From: Planktothrix tepida PCC 9214
Lineage (GTDB): Bacteria; Cyanobacteriota; Cyanobacteriia; Cyanobacteriales; Microcoleaceae
Reading direction: 5' to 3'
Length of the DNA: 64,000 bases
Assembly (NCBI RefSeq): GCF_900009145.1
Contig: NZ_LN889796.1
Coordinates: 217,609 to 281,608, forward strand
Under the pieces are notes generated by a model. The model did no database searches, was not told the origin of the DNA, and saw only the letters and a list, made by a program, of their open reading frames with translations. The position numbers and the translations under genes were made by a program. Each line of letters opens with the position of its first letter. Position 1 is the stretch's first letter. Positions 54,278 to 63,327 of the stretch are shown here, piece after piece.

Positions 54278-55534
54278 ATGAGTCAGAAGCAAAGATTAGA
54301 ATTAACCTGGATTGGTAAAGAAATTCGCCCCAAATTGGAGCCTCGAATTTTGCTTGAAGATCCAGATAAATCCTATCATGCTGACCATCGGATGAGTGAA
54401 AATGATAGTTTTGATAACCGCTTGATTTTTGGGGATAATTTGTTAGCTCTTAAGGCGTTAGAGTCAGAGTTTGCAGGAAAAATTAAATGTGTTTTTATTG
54501 ATCCGCCCTACAATACAGGATCAGCTTTTGAACATTATGATGATGGGGTTGAACATTCAATTTGGTTGTCTTTAATGCGCGATCGCTTAGAAATTATTCG
54601 TCGTTTATTATCAGAAGATGGATCTCTGTGGATTACGATTGATGATCATGAAGCCCATTATTTGAAAGTGATGTGTGATGAAATTTTTGAAAGACATAAT
54701 TTTATCTCAAATATTATATGGGAAAAAGCCGATAGTCCTAGGATGGATGCACATTTTTTTTCTACAAGACATGACCATATTTTAGTTTTTGCCAAAAACA
54801 AAAAAAAGTTTGTCATTAATAAAATATCAGTGAATGAAGAAGGTTTAGCTAAACATTATGATAAAGTTGATGATGCAGGAAGACCTTATTATTTAAAACC
54901 TCTTAGAGCAATGGGAGGAGATGATTCAAGAGAAGCTAGACCGACCTTATTTTTTCCACTGACTGCACCAGACGCTTCTGATGTCTTCCCTATTAGAAAA
55001 GATGGGAGTGAGGGGAGATGGCGATGGAGTCAAGAGAGAACTGAATCTGATCAACATTTAATTGAGTGGATTAAAAGTAGAAAGGGTTGGTCTCCTTATT
55101 ATCGTATTTATGGAGATGTTCAATCCTTTCGCCCTCCAGAAACGATTTGGAATCATACAGATGTGGGCAGTAATCGAACATCAAAAGCAGAAATAAAAAC
55201 TATATTTAATGACATTAAGGCGTTTGATACCCCTAAACCAGAAAAATTAATTCACCGTATTATTTTTTTAGCAACTAATCCTAATGATATTGTTCTTGAT
55301 TCCTTTGCAGGCTCAGGAACTACAGGCGCAGTCGCGCACAAAATGGGAAGACGTTGGATTATGATTGAACTAGGAGAACATTGCCATACCCATATTATTC
55401 CCCGACTTAAAAAAGTCATTGATGGTGAAGATCAAGGGGGAATTAGTAAAGCAGTAAACTGGAAAGGAGGCGGTGGATTTCGATACTATCGTCTTGCACC
55501 CTCTCTACTGGAAAAAGATAAATGGGGAAAGTAG
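54278..55534 (+). CDS. Type III-like (beta-class) DNA methyltransferase, orphaned
   Basis: 418 residues. Motif IV DPPYNTGS near residue 75 comes before the SAM motif FAGSGTTG near residue 345, the beta-class order of type III Mod subunits. GDNLLALKAL and WITIDDHE are typical. It probably methylates adenine N6 in a non-palindromic site. The restriction partner is reduced to a 33-residue remnant directly behind it, so it now acts alone. The central target-recognition region (residues ~130-280) is the most divergent part, as expected. Confidence 0.9.
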   Translation: MSQKQRLELTWIGKEIRPKLEPRILLEDPDKSYHADHRMSENDSFDNRLIFGDNLLALKALESEFAGKIKCVFIDPPYNTGSAFEHYDDGVEHSIWLSLMRDRLEIIRRLLSEDGSLWITIDDHEAHYLKVMCDEIFERHNFISNIIWEKADSPRMDAHFFSTRHDHILVFAKNKKKFVINKISVNEEGLAKHYDKVDDAGRPYYLKPLRAMGGDDSREARPTLFFPLTAPDASDVFPIRKDGSEGRWRWSQERTESDQHLIEWIKSRKGWSPYYRIYGDVQSFRPPETIWNHTDVGSNRTSKAEIKTIFNDIKAFDTPKPEKLIHRIIFLATNPNDIVLDSFAGSGTTGAVAHKMGRRWIMIELGEHCHTHIIPRLKKVIDGEDQGGISKAVNWKGGGGFRYYRLAPSLLEKDKWGK

Positions 55535-55623
55535 AACATCCCGATGAACCGACAGAAATAGTTATTCATGTCAATATGTTAAAAGAAGGTTGGGATGTGA
55601 CGAATCTTTATACATTAAACTAG
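55522..55623 (+). pseudogene. Res subunit remnant of the type III system
   Basis: 33 codons overlapping the mod stop: HPDEPTEIVIHVNMLKEGWD then VTNLYTLN. In complete Res helicase subunits this segment sits in the second helicase domain and continues as VTNLYTIVPLR. Everything before and after is deleted. It is not expected to be functional. Confidence 0.85.
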
Positions 55624-55696
55624 AATAACTACAATAAAGCCTAAGTAGAACTTACGGGCTTTAAACCTAATTAATTTTTTGGTAGACCTCCTGTTT

Positions 55697-56386
55697 ATGC
55701 GTCAAAATGGTGTTCAAGGGTTGTCCACAATACTCGTTTTTAGTCTTCTAACGATCAGCAGTTGGAGTCTAGCAGCCCGAAGCAGTTTAGCTCAGGAAAC
55801 GTGTGTAGCACCAAAACCGGGAGAATATCTGTTATTGATTGTCAGTAACACTCCAGAGGAACAGAAATTGGTGCAGCGCACGTTACCGAATGATATCAAG
55901 AGTGAAGTGTGTCGCTATTTGAGTAATTTAGTGACTAGGGTAGGGGGGTTTGATGATCAACTGGTTGCTGAAGATTGGGCGGCGTACCTGCAAGATAAAG
56001 TCAAGTTACCTGCCTATGTTGTTAAACAGGAAGCTACCCCGGTATCTCGTCCCAGTTCTAACTCAACCCCGGTTGTTCGAGAAACCCCTCCCTCCTCCGC
56101 CTCTAAGCCAGAATCAACAAGATATAATCCTCAACCTTTGGGGTCAGGTTATGCAGTTTTAGTGGATTATTTTAATCAACCGGAATTAGCCCTACAATTA
56201 CGAACAGTTATTGGCGGAGATGTGGGTTTAGTTTCCTATGGTCAACGACCTTATTTATTAGTAGAATATACCACAAATTCTGACAAAGCAACAGCAACCT
56301 TAAAACAATTAAGTAGTCGTGGCTTTTGGTCAATGTTAGTCGATAGTAATCGGGTAACAGTAATTAGTCCTGCAATTAAACCTTAA
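55697..56386 (+). CDS. Secreted protein with SPOR-like C-terminus
   Basis: About 229 residues from the ATG at 55697 (the frame opens at a TTG 18 bases earlier). Signal peptide of ~30 residues (LSTILVFSLLTISSWSLAAR, cleavage after LAQ). Mature part: a small domain (PGEYLLLIVSNTPEEQKLVQ), a Pro/Ser/Thr linker, then ~80 residues (GYAVLVDYFNQPELALQL, GQRPYLLVEY, LSSRGFWSMLV) with the beta-alpha-beta look of SPOR repeats. Cell-wall association is possible. No named family. Confidence 0.7.
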   Translation: MRQNGVQGLSTILVFSLLTISSWSLAARSSLAQETCVAPKPGEYLLLIVSNTPEEQKLVQRTLPNDIKSEVCRYLSNLVTRVGGFDDQLVAEDWAAYLQDKVKLPAYVVKQEATPVSRPSSNSTPVVRETPPSSASKPESTRYNPQPLGSGYAVLVDYFNQPELALQLRTVIGGDVGLVSYGQRPYLLVEYTTNSDKATATLKQLSSRGFWSMLVDSNRVTVISPAIKP

Positions 56387-56430
56387 GCGCATAGGCTTCT
56401 AAATTGCATCTGGAAACTCCAACTCTTGAC

Positions 56431-56476
56431 TGTTCCCTGTTCCCTGTTCCCTGTTCCCTGTTCCCTGTTCCCTGTT
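56431..56476. repeat. TGTTCCC heptamer array
   Basis: Six to seven tandem TGTTCCC units ending 2 bp from the PAP2 gene stop. Lies between convergent genes. Confidence 0.92.
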
Positions 56477-56477
56477 T

Positions 56478-56960
56478 CTACAATGAAGCTTGGATAAAAT
56501 GCAAAGGCCAATTTAATTCGGCAAGCGAACCAATGACAATGCCTAATCCTAAACCGACAATCACTTGAAATGGGGTATGACCTAATAATTCAATTAATCG
56601 TTCTTCACTTAACTGTTTATGTTCTTCAAAAACTTCATCAATGATTTGATTTAAAATTCGTGCTTGTTTTCCCGCCGCTTGACGAACTCCGGCGGCATCA
56701 TACATGACAATCACTGCGAAAACAACAGCAATGGCAAAATCAGGACTTCCCCATCCCATTGTTTTGCCTACTCCCGTTGCTAAAGCCCCGACAAAAGCGG
56801 AGTGGGAACTGGGCATCCCTCCTGTTGTCACTAACACCCGCAAATTAATTTTGCCATGTTGGACTAACTCAACCGCTAATTTAGACAGTTGAGCTAGAAT
56901 ACAGGCTAACAGGGCAACCCATAACACTTGGTTATCGAGGATTTGAGCAAAATCTTGCAT
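56478..56960 (-). CDS. Divergent PAP2-family phosphatase-like protein (DUF212)
   Basis: 160 residues with ~4 membrane helices. GGMPSSHSAFVGALATGVG is the catalytic P-S-S-H segment and MYDAAGVRQAAGKQARILN is the family mark; HTPFQVIVGLGLGIVIGSLA follows. Related to acid phosphatase/vanadium-haloperoxidase proteins; it probably dephosphorylates lipid or prenyl phosphate. It follows crtE by 18 bp, so isoprenoid phosphate is a plausible substrate. Confidence 0.88.
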   Translation of the reverse strand: MQDFAQILDNQVLWVALLACILAQLSKLAVELVQHGKINLRVLVTTGGMPSSHSAFVGALATGVGKTMGWGSPDFAIAVVFAVIVMYDAAGVRQAAGKQARILNQIIDEVFEEHKQLSEERLIELLGHTPFQVIVGLGLGIVIGSLAELNWPLHFIQASL

Positions 56961-56978
56961 AAACTAGAAAAAATAGCT

Positions 56979-57905
56979 TTAGTGAGTGCGATTAGTGATA
57001 AAATCGGCGATCGCTAACAAGGGAATTGCCCGGTCTCCATAGTGAGATAATTCCGCTTTTGCGTCTGCAATTAACTGATGGGCTTGACGTTTGGATTCTT
57101 CTATTCCCCATAAACTGGGATAGGTCACTTTTTGGGCGGTTAAATCCTTCCCGGCGGTTTTTCCGAGTTCCTCCTGAGTTGCGGTAATATCGAGAATATC
57201 ATCGACAATCTGAAACGCCAAACCAATATTACGCGCATACCGAGATAAGCGTTCAATATCGGTTTCACTCGCACCTGCTAAAATTGCGCCACAGACGACA
57301 CAAGCTTCTAATAACGCCCCGGTTTTATGGGTATGAATAAACGTCAGGGTTTCTTCGGAAACATCCGTTAATCCTTCAGAGTCTAAATCCACGACCTGTC
57401 CCCCCACTAAGCCTGCGGCCCCCACCGCCCGACCTAAACGGGCAATTACCTGTAATACTTGATTGGCAGGAACGTTAGGAGTTTGGGTGGCAACAAATTC
57501 AAAGGAATAACTCAATAAACCATCCCCGGCTAAAATCGCAATATCCTCTCCATAAACCTTATGGTTCGTCAGTTTTCCCCGACGATAATCATCATTATCC
57601 ATAGCCGGAAGATCATCATGAATCAAGGACATGGTATGAATCATTTCTAAGGCGCAAGCGGTCGGCATCGCCATCTCTACAGTCCCACCGACTAACTCAC
57701 AAGTGGCAAGGCACAAAATCGGTCGTAGACGTTTTCCTCCAGCCAGCAAGGAATAACGCATTGCCTCATAGATTTTTTCAGGGTAGGTTAGAGGAAGAGA
57801 CGCATCTAAAGCCTGTTCTACCAGGGTCTGCCGTTGGGTCAGATACGCCGATAAATCAAACTGAGAGTTCTCCAACGGCGAGTTAATTTCGCTTGCCAAT
57901 ACCAT
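56979..57905 (-). CDS. crtE: Geranylgeranyl diphosphate synthase
   Basis: 308 residues from the ATG at 57905 (an upstream start at 57938 is possible). First Asp-rich motif [10 protein letters not shown], second FQIVDDILD, with GGKRLRP and [11 protein letters not shown]. Makes C20 diphosphate for carotenoids, chlorophyll phytyl and quinones. Operon with a PAP2-like gene, as common in cyanobacteria. Confidence 0.95.
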   Translation of the reverse strand: MVLASEINSPLENSQFDLSAYLTQRQTLVEQALDASLPLTYPEKIYEAMRYSLLAGGKRLRPILCLATCELVGGTVEMAMPTACALEMIHTMSLIHDDLPAMDNDDYRRGKLTNHKVYGEDIAILAGDGLLSYSFEFVATQTPNVPANQVLQVIARLGRAVGAAGLVGGQVVDLDSEGLTDVSEETLTFIHTHKTGALLEACVVCGAILAGASETDIERLSRYARNIGLAFQIVDDILDITATQEELGKTAGKDLTAQKVTYPSLWGIEESKRQAHQLIADAKAELSHYGDRAIPLLAIADFITNRTH

Positions 57906-58212
57906 GATGCAGCTTGTGTATAGGGGTGATGTTAACAAAAGTTCACTCCTGGGGACTGAATTTTACCCAAATTGCAGGAGCAAAGTCTTAACTTCACTAT
58001 TTTACGAGTCTTGGGGTACAGAAGTGATCATGAATTTATCAACAGGGGACAAAGACAGGCAGAAAAGCCAAGACTGTCAACTCTTTGGATGTTTACCAAA
58101 ATTTTACAATAGCTTTCCTTAAACTTTACAAAACCCCCGTGATATTACGGAGGAACAAGCGCATAGAATGTTAGTTAAACATTAGACCAGGCTATCTGAG
58201 GTGTAAGCTACG

Positions 58213-59238
58213 ATGATGAATATTTCTACTGCTAGTCGTTTATTCGCTGTTTCCGTTGGGGGAAGTATTGCATTTACAATTACGGGTGTCAATACTGCAC
58301 AAGCCGCAACATTTAGCAGTATTAACATTTTTGGGGATAGTTTAAGTGACCCCGGTAATATGTTTAATCTGACGGGTGGGTTAATTCCTGCTCCTCCAGC
58401 AGCTTATTATCAAGGACATTTTTCTAATGGTGATATTTGGACAGAGTATTTAGCAGAGGATTTAGAACTTAACCCCACTCCTTATACCAGTGGAATTACC
58501 TCAAGCCAAGGGGTTAACTATGCCTTTGGTGGAGCAACTACAGGAAGTACAAACATTATTAATAAGCTGAAACCTGGTCTTCCTCCATTACCCGGTGTAC
58601 AGCAAGAAATCGGAGCCTTTATTCAACCCTTATTACAACAAGGTCAAACTGCTGACCCCAATGGTTTGTATGTTCTTTGGGCTGGAGGGAATGATTATAC
58701 CTATGACGGTAATAAGAATACTACAGAAGTTGTTAGTAATTTATCTTGGGCAATCAATAGTTTATATAGTGTCGGTGCCAGAAATTTCTTAATTGGCAAT
58801 TTACCCGATTTAAGCAAAACTCCTTTAGGAAGTAGTGGTGTATTAGTTCCAGCCGATGAATTACAACAGACAGTTAAAGCTCATAATGCTTTACTCAAAA
58901 AAGAAATCAAAGACTTAAATCAATCATTATTTAATTCTAATATTGCCCTGTTTGATGTTAATAACGTGTTCAAAGATGTGATCAAAAAACCTTCTAAGTA
59001 CGGGTTGACAAATGTTACTAATGGATGTTTGTTAGTCGGTTGTACTAATCCTAATGAATACTTATTCTGGGATGATTTCCACCCGACAACGGCAGGTCAC
59101 AAATTAATAGCGGATGCTGCTTATGCAACTATTGAAAAAGAATTCAATTCTAAGTCTGTTCCTGAACCCAGTACCGTATTTGCTTTAACCGGATTAGGGT
59201 TAGGATTACTGTTGAAAAAGAACAAAAGTCTAAAATAA
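58213..59238 (+). CDS. SGNH/GDSL hydrolase with PEP-CTERM anchor
   Basis: 341 residues. Signal peptide (FAVSVGGSIAFTITGV, cleavage near AQAA), then GDSLSD (Ser nucleophile, ~residue 43), WAGGNDY (Asn/Gly block) and DDFHPTTAGH (Asp-His). The C-terminus VPEPSTVFALTGLGLGLLLK followed by KKNKS is a PEP-CTERM sorting signal. Exported esterase/lipase, probably cut and attached by an exosortase. Catalytic Ser, Asp and His all present. Single gene. Confidence 0.93.
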   Translation: MMNISTASRLFAVSVGGSIAFTITGVNTAQAATFSSINIFGDSLSDPGNMFNLTGGLIPAPPAAYYQGHFSNGDIWTEYLAEDLELNPTPYTSGITSSQGVNYAFGGATTGSTNIINKLKPGLPPLPGVQQEIGAFIQPLLQQGQTADPNGLYVLWAGGNDYTYDGNKNTTEVVSNLSWAINSLYSVGARNFLIGNLPDLSKTPLGSSGVLVPADELQQTVKAHNALLKKEIKDLNQSLFNSNIALFDVNNVFKDVIKKPSKYGLTNVTNGCLLVGCTNPNEYLFWDDFHPTTAGHKLIADAAYATIEKEFNSKSVPEPSTVFALTGLGLGLLLKKNKSLK

Positions 59239-59265
59239 GACATATAGCCATTTTATCCCTAGACA

Positions 59266-59298
59266 GAAGAACCGGGTTTCTTGAAGAAATCCGGTTTG
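59266..59298. terminator. AGAACCGGGTTTCT / AGAAATCCGG hairpin
   Basis: AGAACCGGGTTTCT and GAAATCCGGTTTG pair around TGAA, between two convergent genes. Same repeat family as 19825-19857 and in the same kind of place. Confidence 0.65.
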
Positions 59299-59327
59299 TC
59301 GGTAAAATTCTAGCTGATTAAAAAAAA

Positions 59328-60086
59328 TTAAAAAATAGCACTGTGTAAATCATTGGGCTTAAGATGGGAATGAATTACTTCCCCATCTTTAAACCAAACA
59401 ATGCGATGAGTTTGACGGGCAACATCGGGTTCATGAGTTACCATTACAACGGTCATTCCACTGGCATTTAATTCTGTAAAAATATCCATGACTTCTTGAG
59501 TCGTTTGAGAATCTAACGCCCCGGTGGGTTCATCTGCTAATAATAACACCGGACGATTAACAATTGCACGAGCGATGGCGACCCGTTGTTGTTGACCCCC
59601 TGAGAGTTGATTGGGTTTATTATTTAACCGATTTTCTAACCCAACTCGAATTAACGCTTCTTTAGCGCGTTCTCGACGTTCTGTGGCGGGAATTCCTGCA
59701 TACATCATCGGTAAAATCACATTGTCTAAGGCACTCAGTTGCGGTAAAAGATGGAATTGTTGGAACACAAATCCTAATTTAATATTTCTAATTTTGGCTA
59801 AATTATTTTCTGACATTTTCGCTACATTCACCCCATCCAAATAATAGGAACCTGTGGAGGGACGATCCAAACAACCAATAATATTCATCGCCGTTGATTT
59901 TCCCGAACCCGATGCCCCCATAATAGAACAATATTCTCCTTGTTCTACGGTTAAAGTTACCCCTTTTAACGCCTGAACTTGAATATCACCCATGCCATAA
60001 ACTTTGGTAACATTTTCTAAATGAATAATAACAGGTTTGGGTTGTAAATCTTGATTTTCTGGTTGGGTGGAAATTGATGTTTTCAT
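59328..60086 (-). CDS. MacB/LolD-type ABC transporter ATP-binding protein
   Basis: 252 residues. Walker A GASGSGKSTAM, signature LSGGQQQRVAIARAI, Walker B LLADEPTGALD, H-loop MVTHEPD. N-terminal GMGDIQVQALKGVTLTVE is typical of the MacB/LolD/DevA subfamily. Seventeen bp after the permease gene on the same strand; both form one export or lipoprotein-handling unit. Confidence 0.92.
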   Translation of the reverse strand: MKTSISTQPENQDLQPKPVIIHLENVTKVYGMGDIQVQALKGVTLTVEQGEYCSIMGASGSGKSTAMNIIGCLDRPSTGSYYLDGVNVAKMSENNLAKIRNIKLGFVFQQFHLLPQLSALDNVILPMMYAGIPATERRERAKEALIRVGLENRLNNKPNQLSGGQQQRVAIARAIVNRPVLLLADEPTGALDSQTTQEVMDIFTELNASGMTVVMVTHEPDVARQTHRIVWFKDGEVIHSHLKPNDLHSAIF

Positions 60087-60103
60087 AATTTAATGTTGAC
60101 AGC

Positions 60104-61321
60104 TTAAACACTTCTTAAAGCAACAATAGGGTCAAGTTGAGCCGCTTGTTTGGCGGGAACAACACCAAAAAATAATCCAATTCCCCCAGAGATGCTAACG
60201 GCTGTTACAATCGCAACGGTAGAAATTCCGGCTTCTAAAGGAGTGAACGCACCTACTAATAAAATACCACCCACCCCAATCAAGGTTCCAATTAAACCCC
60301 CGGCGGCGGATAAAATTACAGATTCAATCATAAACTGAATTAAAATATCAGATTGGGTGGCTCCAATCGCTTTTCTTAAGCCAATTTCTTGGGTTCTTTC
60401 CGTCACCGAAACCAACATAATATTCATAATTCCAATCCCACCCACTAACAAAGAAATGGCGGCGGTTGCTGCTAACAAAATGGTTAAAGCTCCGGCAATA
60501 CTTCCCAAAATATTCATTAAATCTTTTTGGTTACGAACGGTAAAATCATCTTCATCAATCACTTTATGACGTAACCGCAGTAAATTTTCTATTTGGAATT
60601 GAGCCGCAGCCATATTATCTTGGCTATCAATGGCAATGGAAATAAACGTTACTTGAGTTCCATAAGGTGATTTATTCCCGATAATTCGATTCGCCATTGT
60701 AGTTAAGGGGACAAAGGCATTCATATCTTCATTACTGCCAAAACTGGAGCCTTTTGGCTGCATGACTCCCACCACTTGTAAGCTCATATTTCGCAGTCGA
60801 ACAGATTTACCAATGGGGTCTTCATTGCCAAATAATTGTTGAGCTAATTCCGATCCTAATGCTACAACTTGTTCATTACGTTTTAAGTCTAAATCCGTAA
60901 TAAATCGACCTTTAGCAATATCAAAATTCCGCACCGATAAATATTCCGGTGTTGTTCCGACGACCGCAGCCGAGGCATTATTACTGCGATAAGTCATTAA
61001 TTCACTGCCATTCAAAGAGGGAGCAACTTGTTCAACAGATGGGACTTGTTCTGCGATCGCTCTTGCATCTTCTAAGACTAAATTTTGGGGGGGAAATACC
61101 GGACGACGTTGAGATTCTGGACTTCCAGGTAACACAAATAAAACATTTGGCCCCAAAGAATTCACTTGATTATTGACAAATTTCTGAGCTCCTTCTCCAA
61201 TACCAATCATGGCAATAACAGAGGCATTCCCAATAATAATTCCTAACATGGTTAAACTACTTCGCATTTTATTGGCTAATAGCGTTGTAGTCGCCATTTT
61301 GATACTCTCTAGGAAATTCAT
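60104..61321 (-). CDS. MacB-like ABC transporter permease
   Basis: 405 residues, four membrane helices. MacB core: helix 1 with NKMRSSLTMLGIIIGNASVI, a large periplasmic domain (~50-270: NSLGPNVLFVLPG, VVGTTPEYLSVR), then three helices with GGIGIMNIMLVSVTERTQEI and IGLRKAIGAT, the FtsX signature. No adaptor (HlyD/DevB) gene is beside it, so cargo is unknown (antibiotic, peptide, glycolipid or lipoprotein). It ends ~540 bp from the pentapeptide gene. Confidence 0.92.
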   Translation of the reverse strand: MNFLESIKMATTTLLANKMRSSLTMLGIIIGNASVIAMIGIGEGAQKFVNNQVNSLGPNVLFVLPGSPESQRRPVFPPQNLVLEDARAIAEQVPSVEQVAPSLNGSELMTYRSNNASAAVVGTTPEYLSVRNFDIAKGRFITDLDLKRNEQVVALGSELAQQLFGNEDPIGKSVRLRNMSLQVVGVMQPKGSSFGSNEDMNAFVPLTTMANRIIGNKSPYGTQVTFISIAIDSQDNMAAAQFQIENLLRLRHKVIDEDDFTVRNQKDLMNILGSIAGALTILLAATAAISLLVGGIGIMNIMLVSVTERTQEIGLRKAIGATQSDILIQFMIESVILSAAGGLIGTLIGVGGILLVGAFTPLEAGISTVAIVTAVSISGGIGLFFGVVPAKQAAQLDPIVALRSV

Positions 61322-61862
61322 AATCTGGTTGTCAGGGGTTGGAGGTTGGGTGTTGAGAAATGGTGTGTGCGTTTGTCACTGACGCACCCTACATTCCAGA
61401 AGGGTTGAACCTTTTCTCATTATATTATAGCTGATATAGAATCAAGTTTCATCGCAGCCAGAAGACTTGATTTTGATTCAGAATCTTAATCCAGTTTGAA
61501 CAATTTAGGAGGGACAACCGGGTAAATATTGACCGGGGATCAGGAAAAGAGTTACTGCGGGAAGACGTTACTATTTCTATTAAAAAATCTTTTCAAAAAT
61601 TCTTAAGTTTTGATAGGGCGTTTTAAAATGAGTGAAGATAATGTTATATTAAAAAAAACACAAACTATAAACAAAGGACAGTCAAACGGGTAAACACCCT
61701 CAACACTATCAAAGAAAAGCTTGGTGTTTCCAGCTAAAACAGAGAAGAGCTTCTCTTTCCTCAACTCTCACTCCTAATCTTGCTCGGTATGATAACAATG
61801 AATTCTACTATATTAATGATTGATAAAATCAAATCTAACTCAAAAATAATGGAGTTTTAGCC
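61322..61862. other. Gene-free intergenic region (540 bp)
   Basis: No gene seen. It holds one GGTGCGT-type hairpin repeat near 61366-61395, related to 20588-20612, an AGAGAAG/CTTCTCT hairpin near 61741-61757, and an A-rich tract near 61650. It must contain the promoter of the pentapeptide gene (and that of the ABC permease on the other strand). Confidence 0.4.
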
Positions 61863-62840
61863 ATGAATGACAAACAGCTTCAAGAAGAAGCAAAAAGCTA
61901 TATTAAGACCCTTTTTAATGCCAACACAGATAGTTTATTAGAATTAGCAAAACTCATCGGAATTGACCTGACAAAAGATTTAGTGGGTATTGATTTAAAG
62001 GGTCTTAATTTGGCAAAAACTGACTTAAGAAATGTTAACCTGAGTCAAGCCAACTTAAGTCGCGTTAACCTAACTGAAGCCAACCTCAGTCAAGCCAACT
62101 TAAGCCAAGCGAATTTAAGTGGTGTTAACTTAATGGGAGCCAACTTAGAGAATGCAAATTTAAGTGGAGCCAACCTCAGTAACTCTAATCTCATTCACAC
62201 CAATTTAAAAGCAGCAAACCTCAGAGAAGCAGACTTGAGTGAAGCTTATCTCAGCTACACAAATCTGAGTGGCGCAGACTTAAGTAAAGCTTACCTCAGT
62301 GGAGTCTATTTAGGAAATGCCAATTTAATCGAAACTGACCTGAATCAAGTTTATTTAAGTCAAGCCAACTTAAAAGGAGTCAACCTAAGTGGACTTAATC
62401 TCAGTGAAGCTTATTTTATGGGAGCAAATCTCAGTGAAGCTGATTTAAGTTATGCGGATTTAAGTGGAGCCAACCTCAGTCGAGCCAACTTAAATAAAAC
62501 AAATTTGATGGGAGCGAACTTAAGCGGAACTAACTTGATGGGAGCGAATTTAAGTGAAGCCAACTTAACGAAAATAAATTTAGTGGAAAGTAATATTAGC
62601 CGAGCAAACTTAACGAGAGCAAATTTGTTTCAAGCGAATTTAAGTTTGGCTAATTTGTGTTTTGCCTCTCTAAATCTCGCTAATTTAAGTCTCACGAACT
62701 TGAGTGGAGCTATTGTTAAAAAGACTCAATTTAGATCGAACCTAGGGATTTCACCAGAAGCCAAGAATGATCTCATTAGTAGGGGTGCAATTTTTGATGA
62801 TTATATTGGCAATAGCTTCAACACTTTAAACCCTCGGTAA
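61863..62840 (+). CDS. Pentapeptide-repeat protein
   Basis: 325 residues. After ~40 helical residues (LQEEAKSYIKTLFNANTDSL), about fifty A(N/D)LSx pentapeptides run to residue ~295 (ANLSQANLSGVNLMGANLEN and similar), predicted to form a right-handed quadrilateral beta-helix. The C-terminus (DLISRGAIFDDYIGN) is a cap. Some repeats carry Tyr or Phe instead of Asn at the second position (AYLS, VYLG). Some family members mimic DNA, but most, like this, have no known role. No membrane segment. Confidence 0.92.
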   Translation: MNDKQLQEEAKSYIKTLFNANTDSLLELAKLIGIDLTKDLVGIDLKGLNLAKTDLRNVNLSQANLSRVNLTEANLSQANLSQANLSGVNLMGANLENANLSGANLSNSNLIHTNLKAANLREADLSEAYLSYTNLSGADLSKAYLSGVYLGNANLIETDLNQVYLSQANLKGVNLSGLNLSEAYFMGANLSEADLSYADLSGANLSRANLNKTNLMGANLSGTNLMGANLSEANLTKINLVESNISRANLTRANLFQANLSLANLCFASLNLANLSLTNLSGAIVKKTQFRSNLGISPEAKNDLISRGAIFDDYIGNSFNTLNPR

Positions 62841-63084
62841 GAGTTGTAATTTTCTATCCAAACTATTTATTAAAGCTTAAAGGAAATCCTACAATTACTT
62901 ATTTCTAAAGATAGAACACGGCTATTGCAGGGGAAAATTAAAATCGGGCTGAAACCTTTAGTCTGAAAGAATTTCTGTTTTTAAATCCCAGAGAAATACG
63001 TTAGAACTCAGAGCAAATTTCAACTTTACCCTTGCAACTTTAAAAACGATGTGTTAACGTCATAGTCAAATATGGCGAAGAAGT

Positions 63085-63218
63085 CAGCCGAGTCTTGCTG
63101 TTGACTACCGATAGTCAGCAAGAGCGGGGGAACCAAATTTTTGGGGCTAATCTCTTTTGATAAATAATAAAGAGAAGGGTATCTCTCAACCCCAGCCCGT
63201 CAGCTAACTCCGTAGGCA
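63085..63218 (+). promoter_or_regulatory. c-di-AMP (ydaO-yuaA) riboswitch
   Basis: The aptamer signature is present in order: GCCGAGTC at the start, a CTTGCTG/CAGCAAG hairpin, AGCGGGGGAACCAAA, a GGGGCTAAT segment with a CTCTTT/AAAGAG stem, GGGTATCTCTCAACCCC, then AGCCCGTCAGCTAAC and TCCGTAGGC, closing the outer stem with GCC. These blocks match the class that senses cyclic di-AMP. It ends ~110 bases before the permease start at 63328, room for an expression platform. Confidence 0.82.
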
Positions 63219-63327
63219 TTGGGAGGAGACTGAAACAGTCAGAATTATTCATAATCTGACGAGATTCAGTGTTCCAGGCCAGTATCTTTTTCTTCGCATT
63301 CACTGACCTAGACTCTGAGGAAAATTA

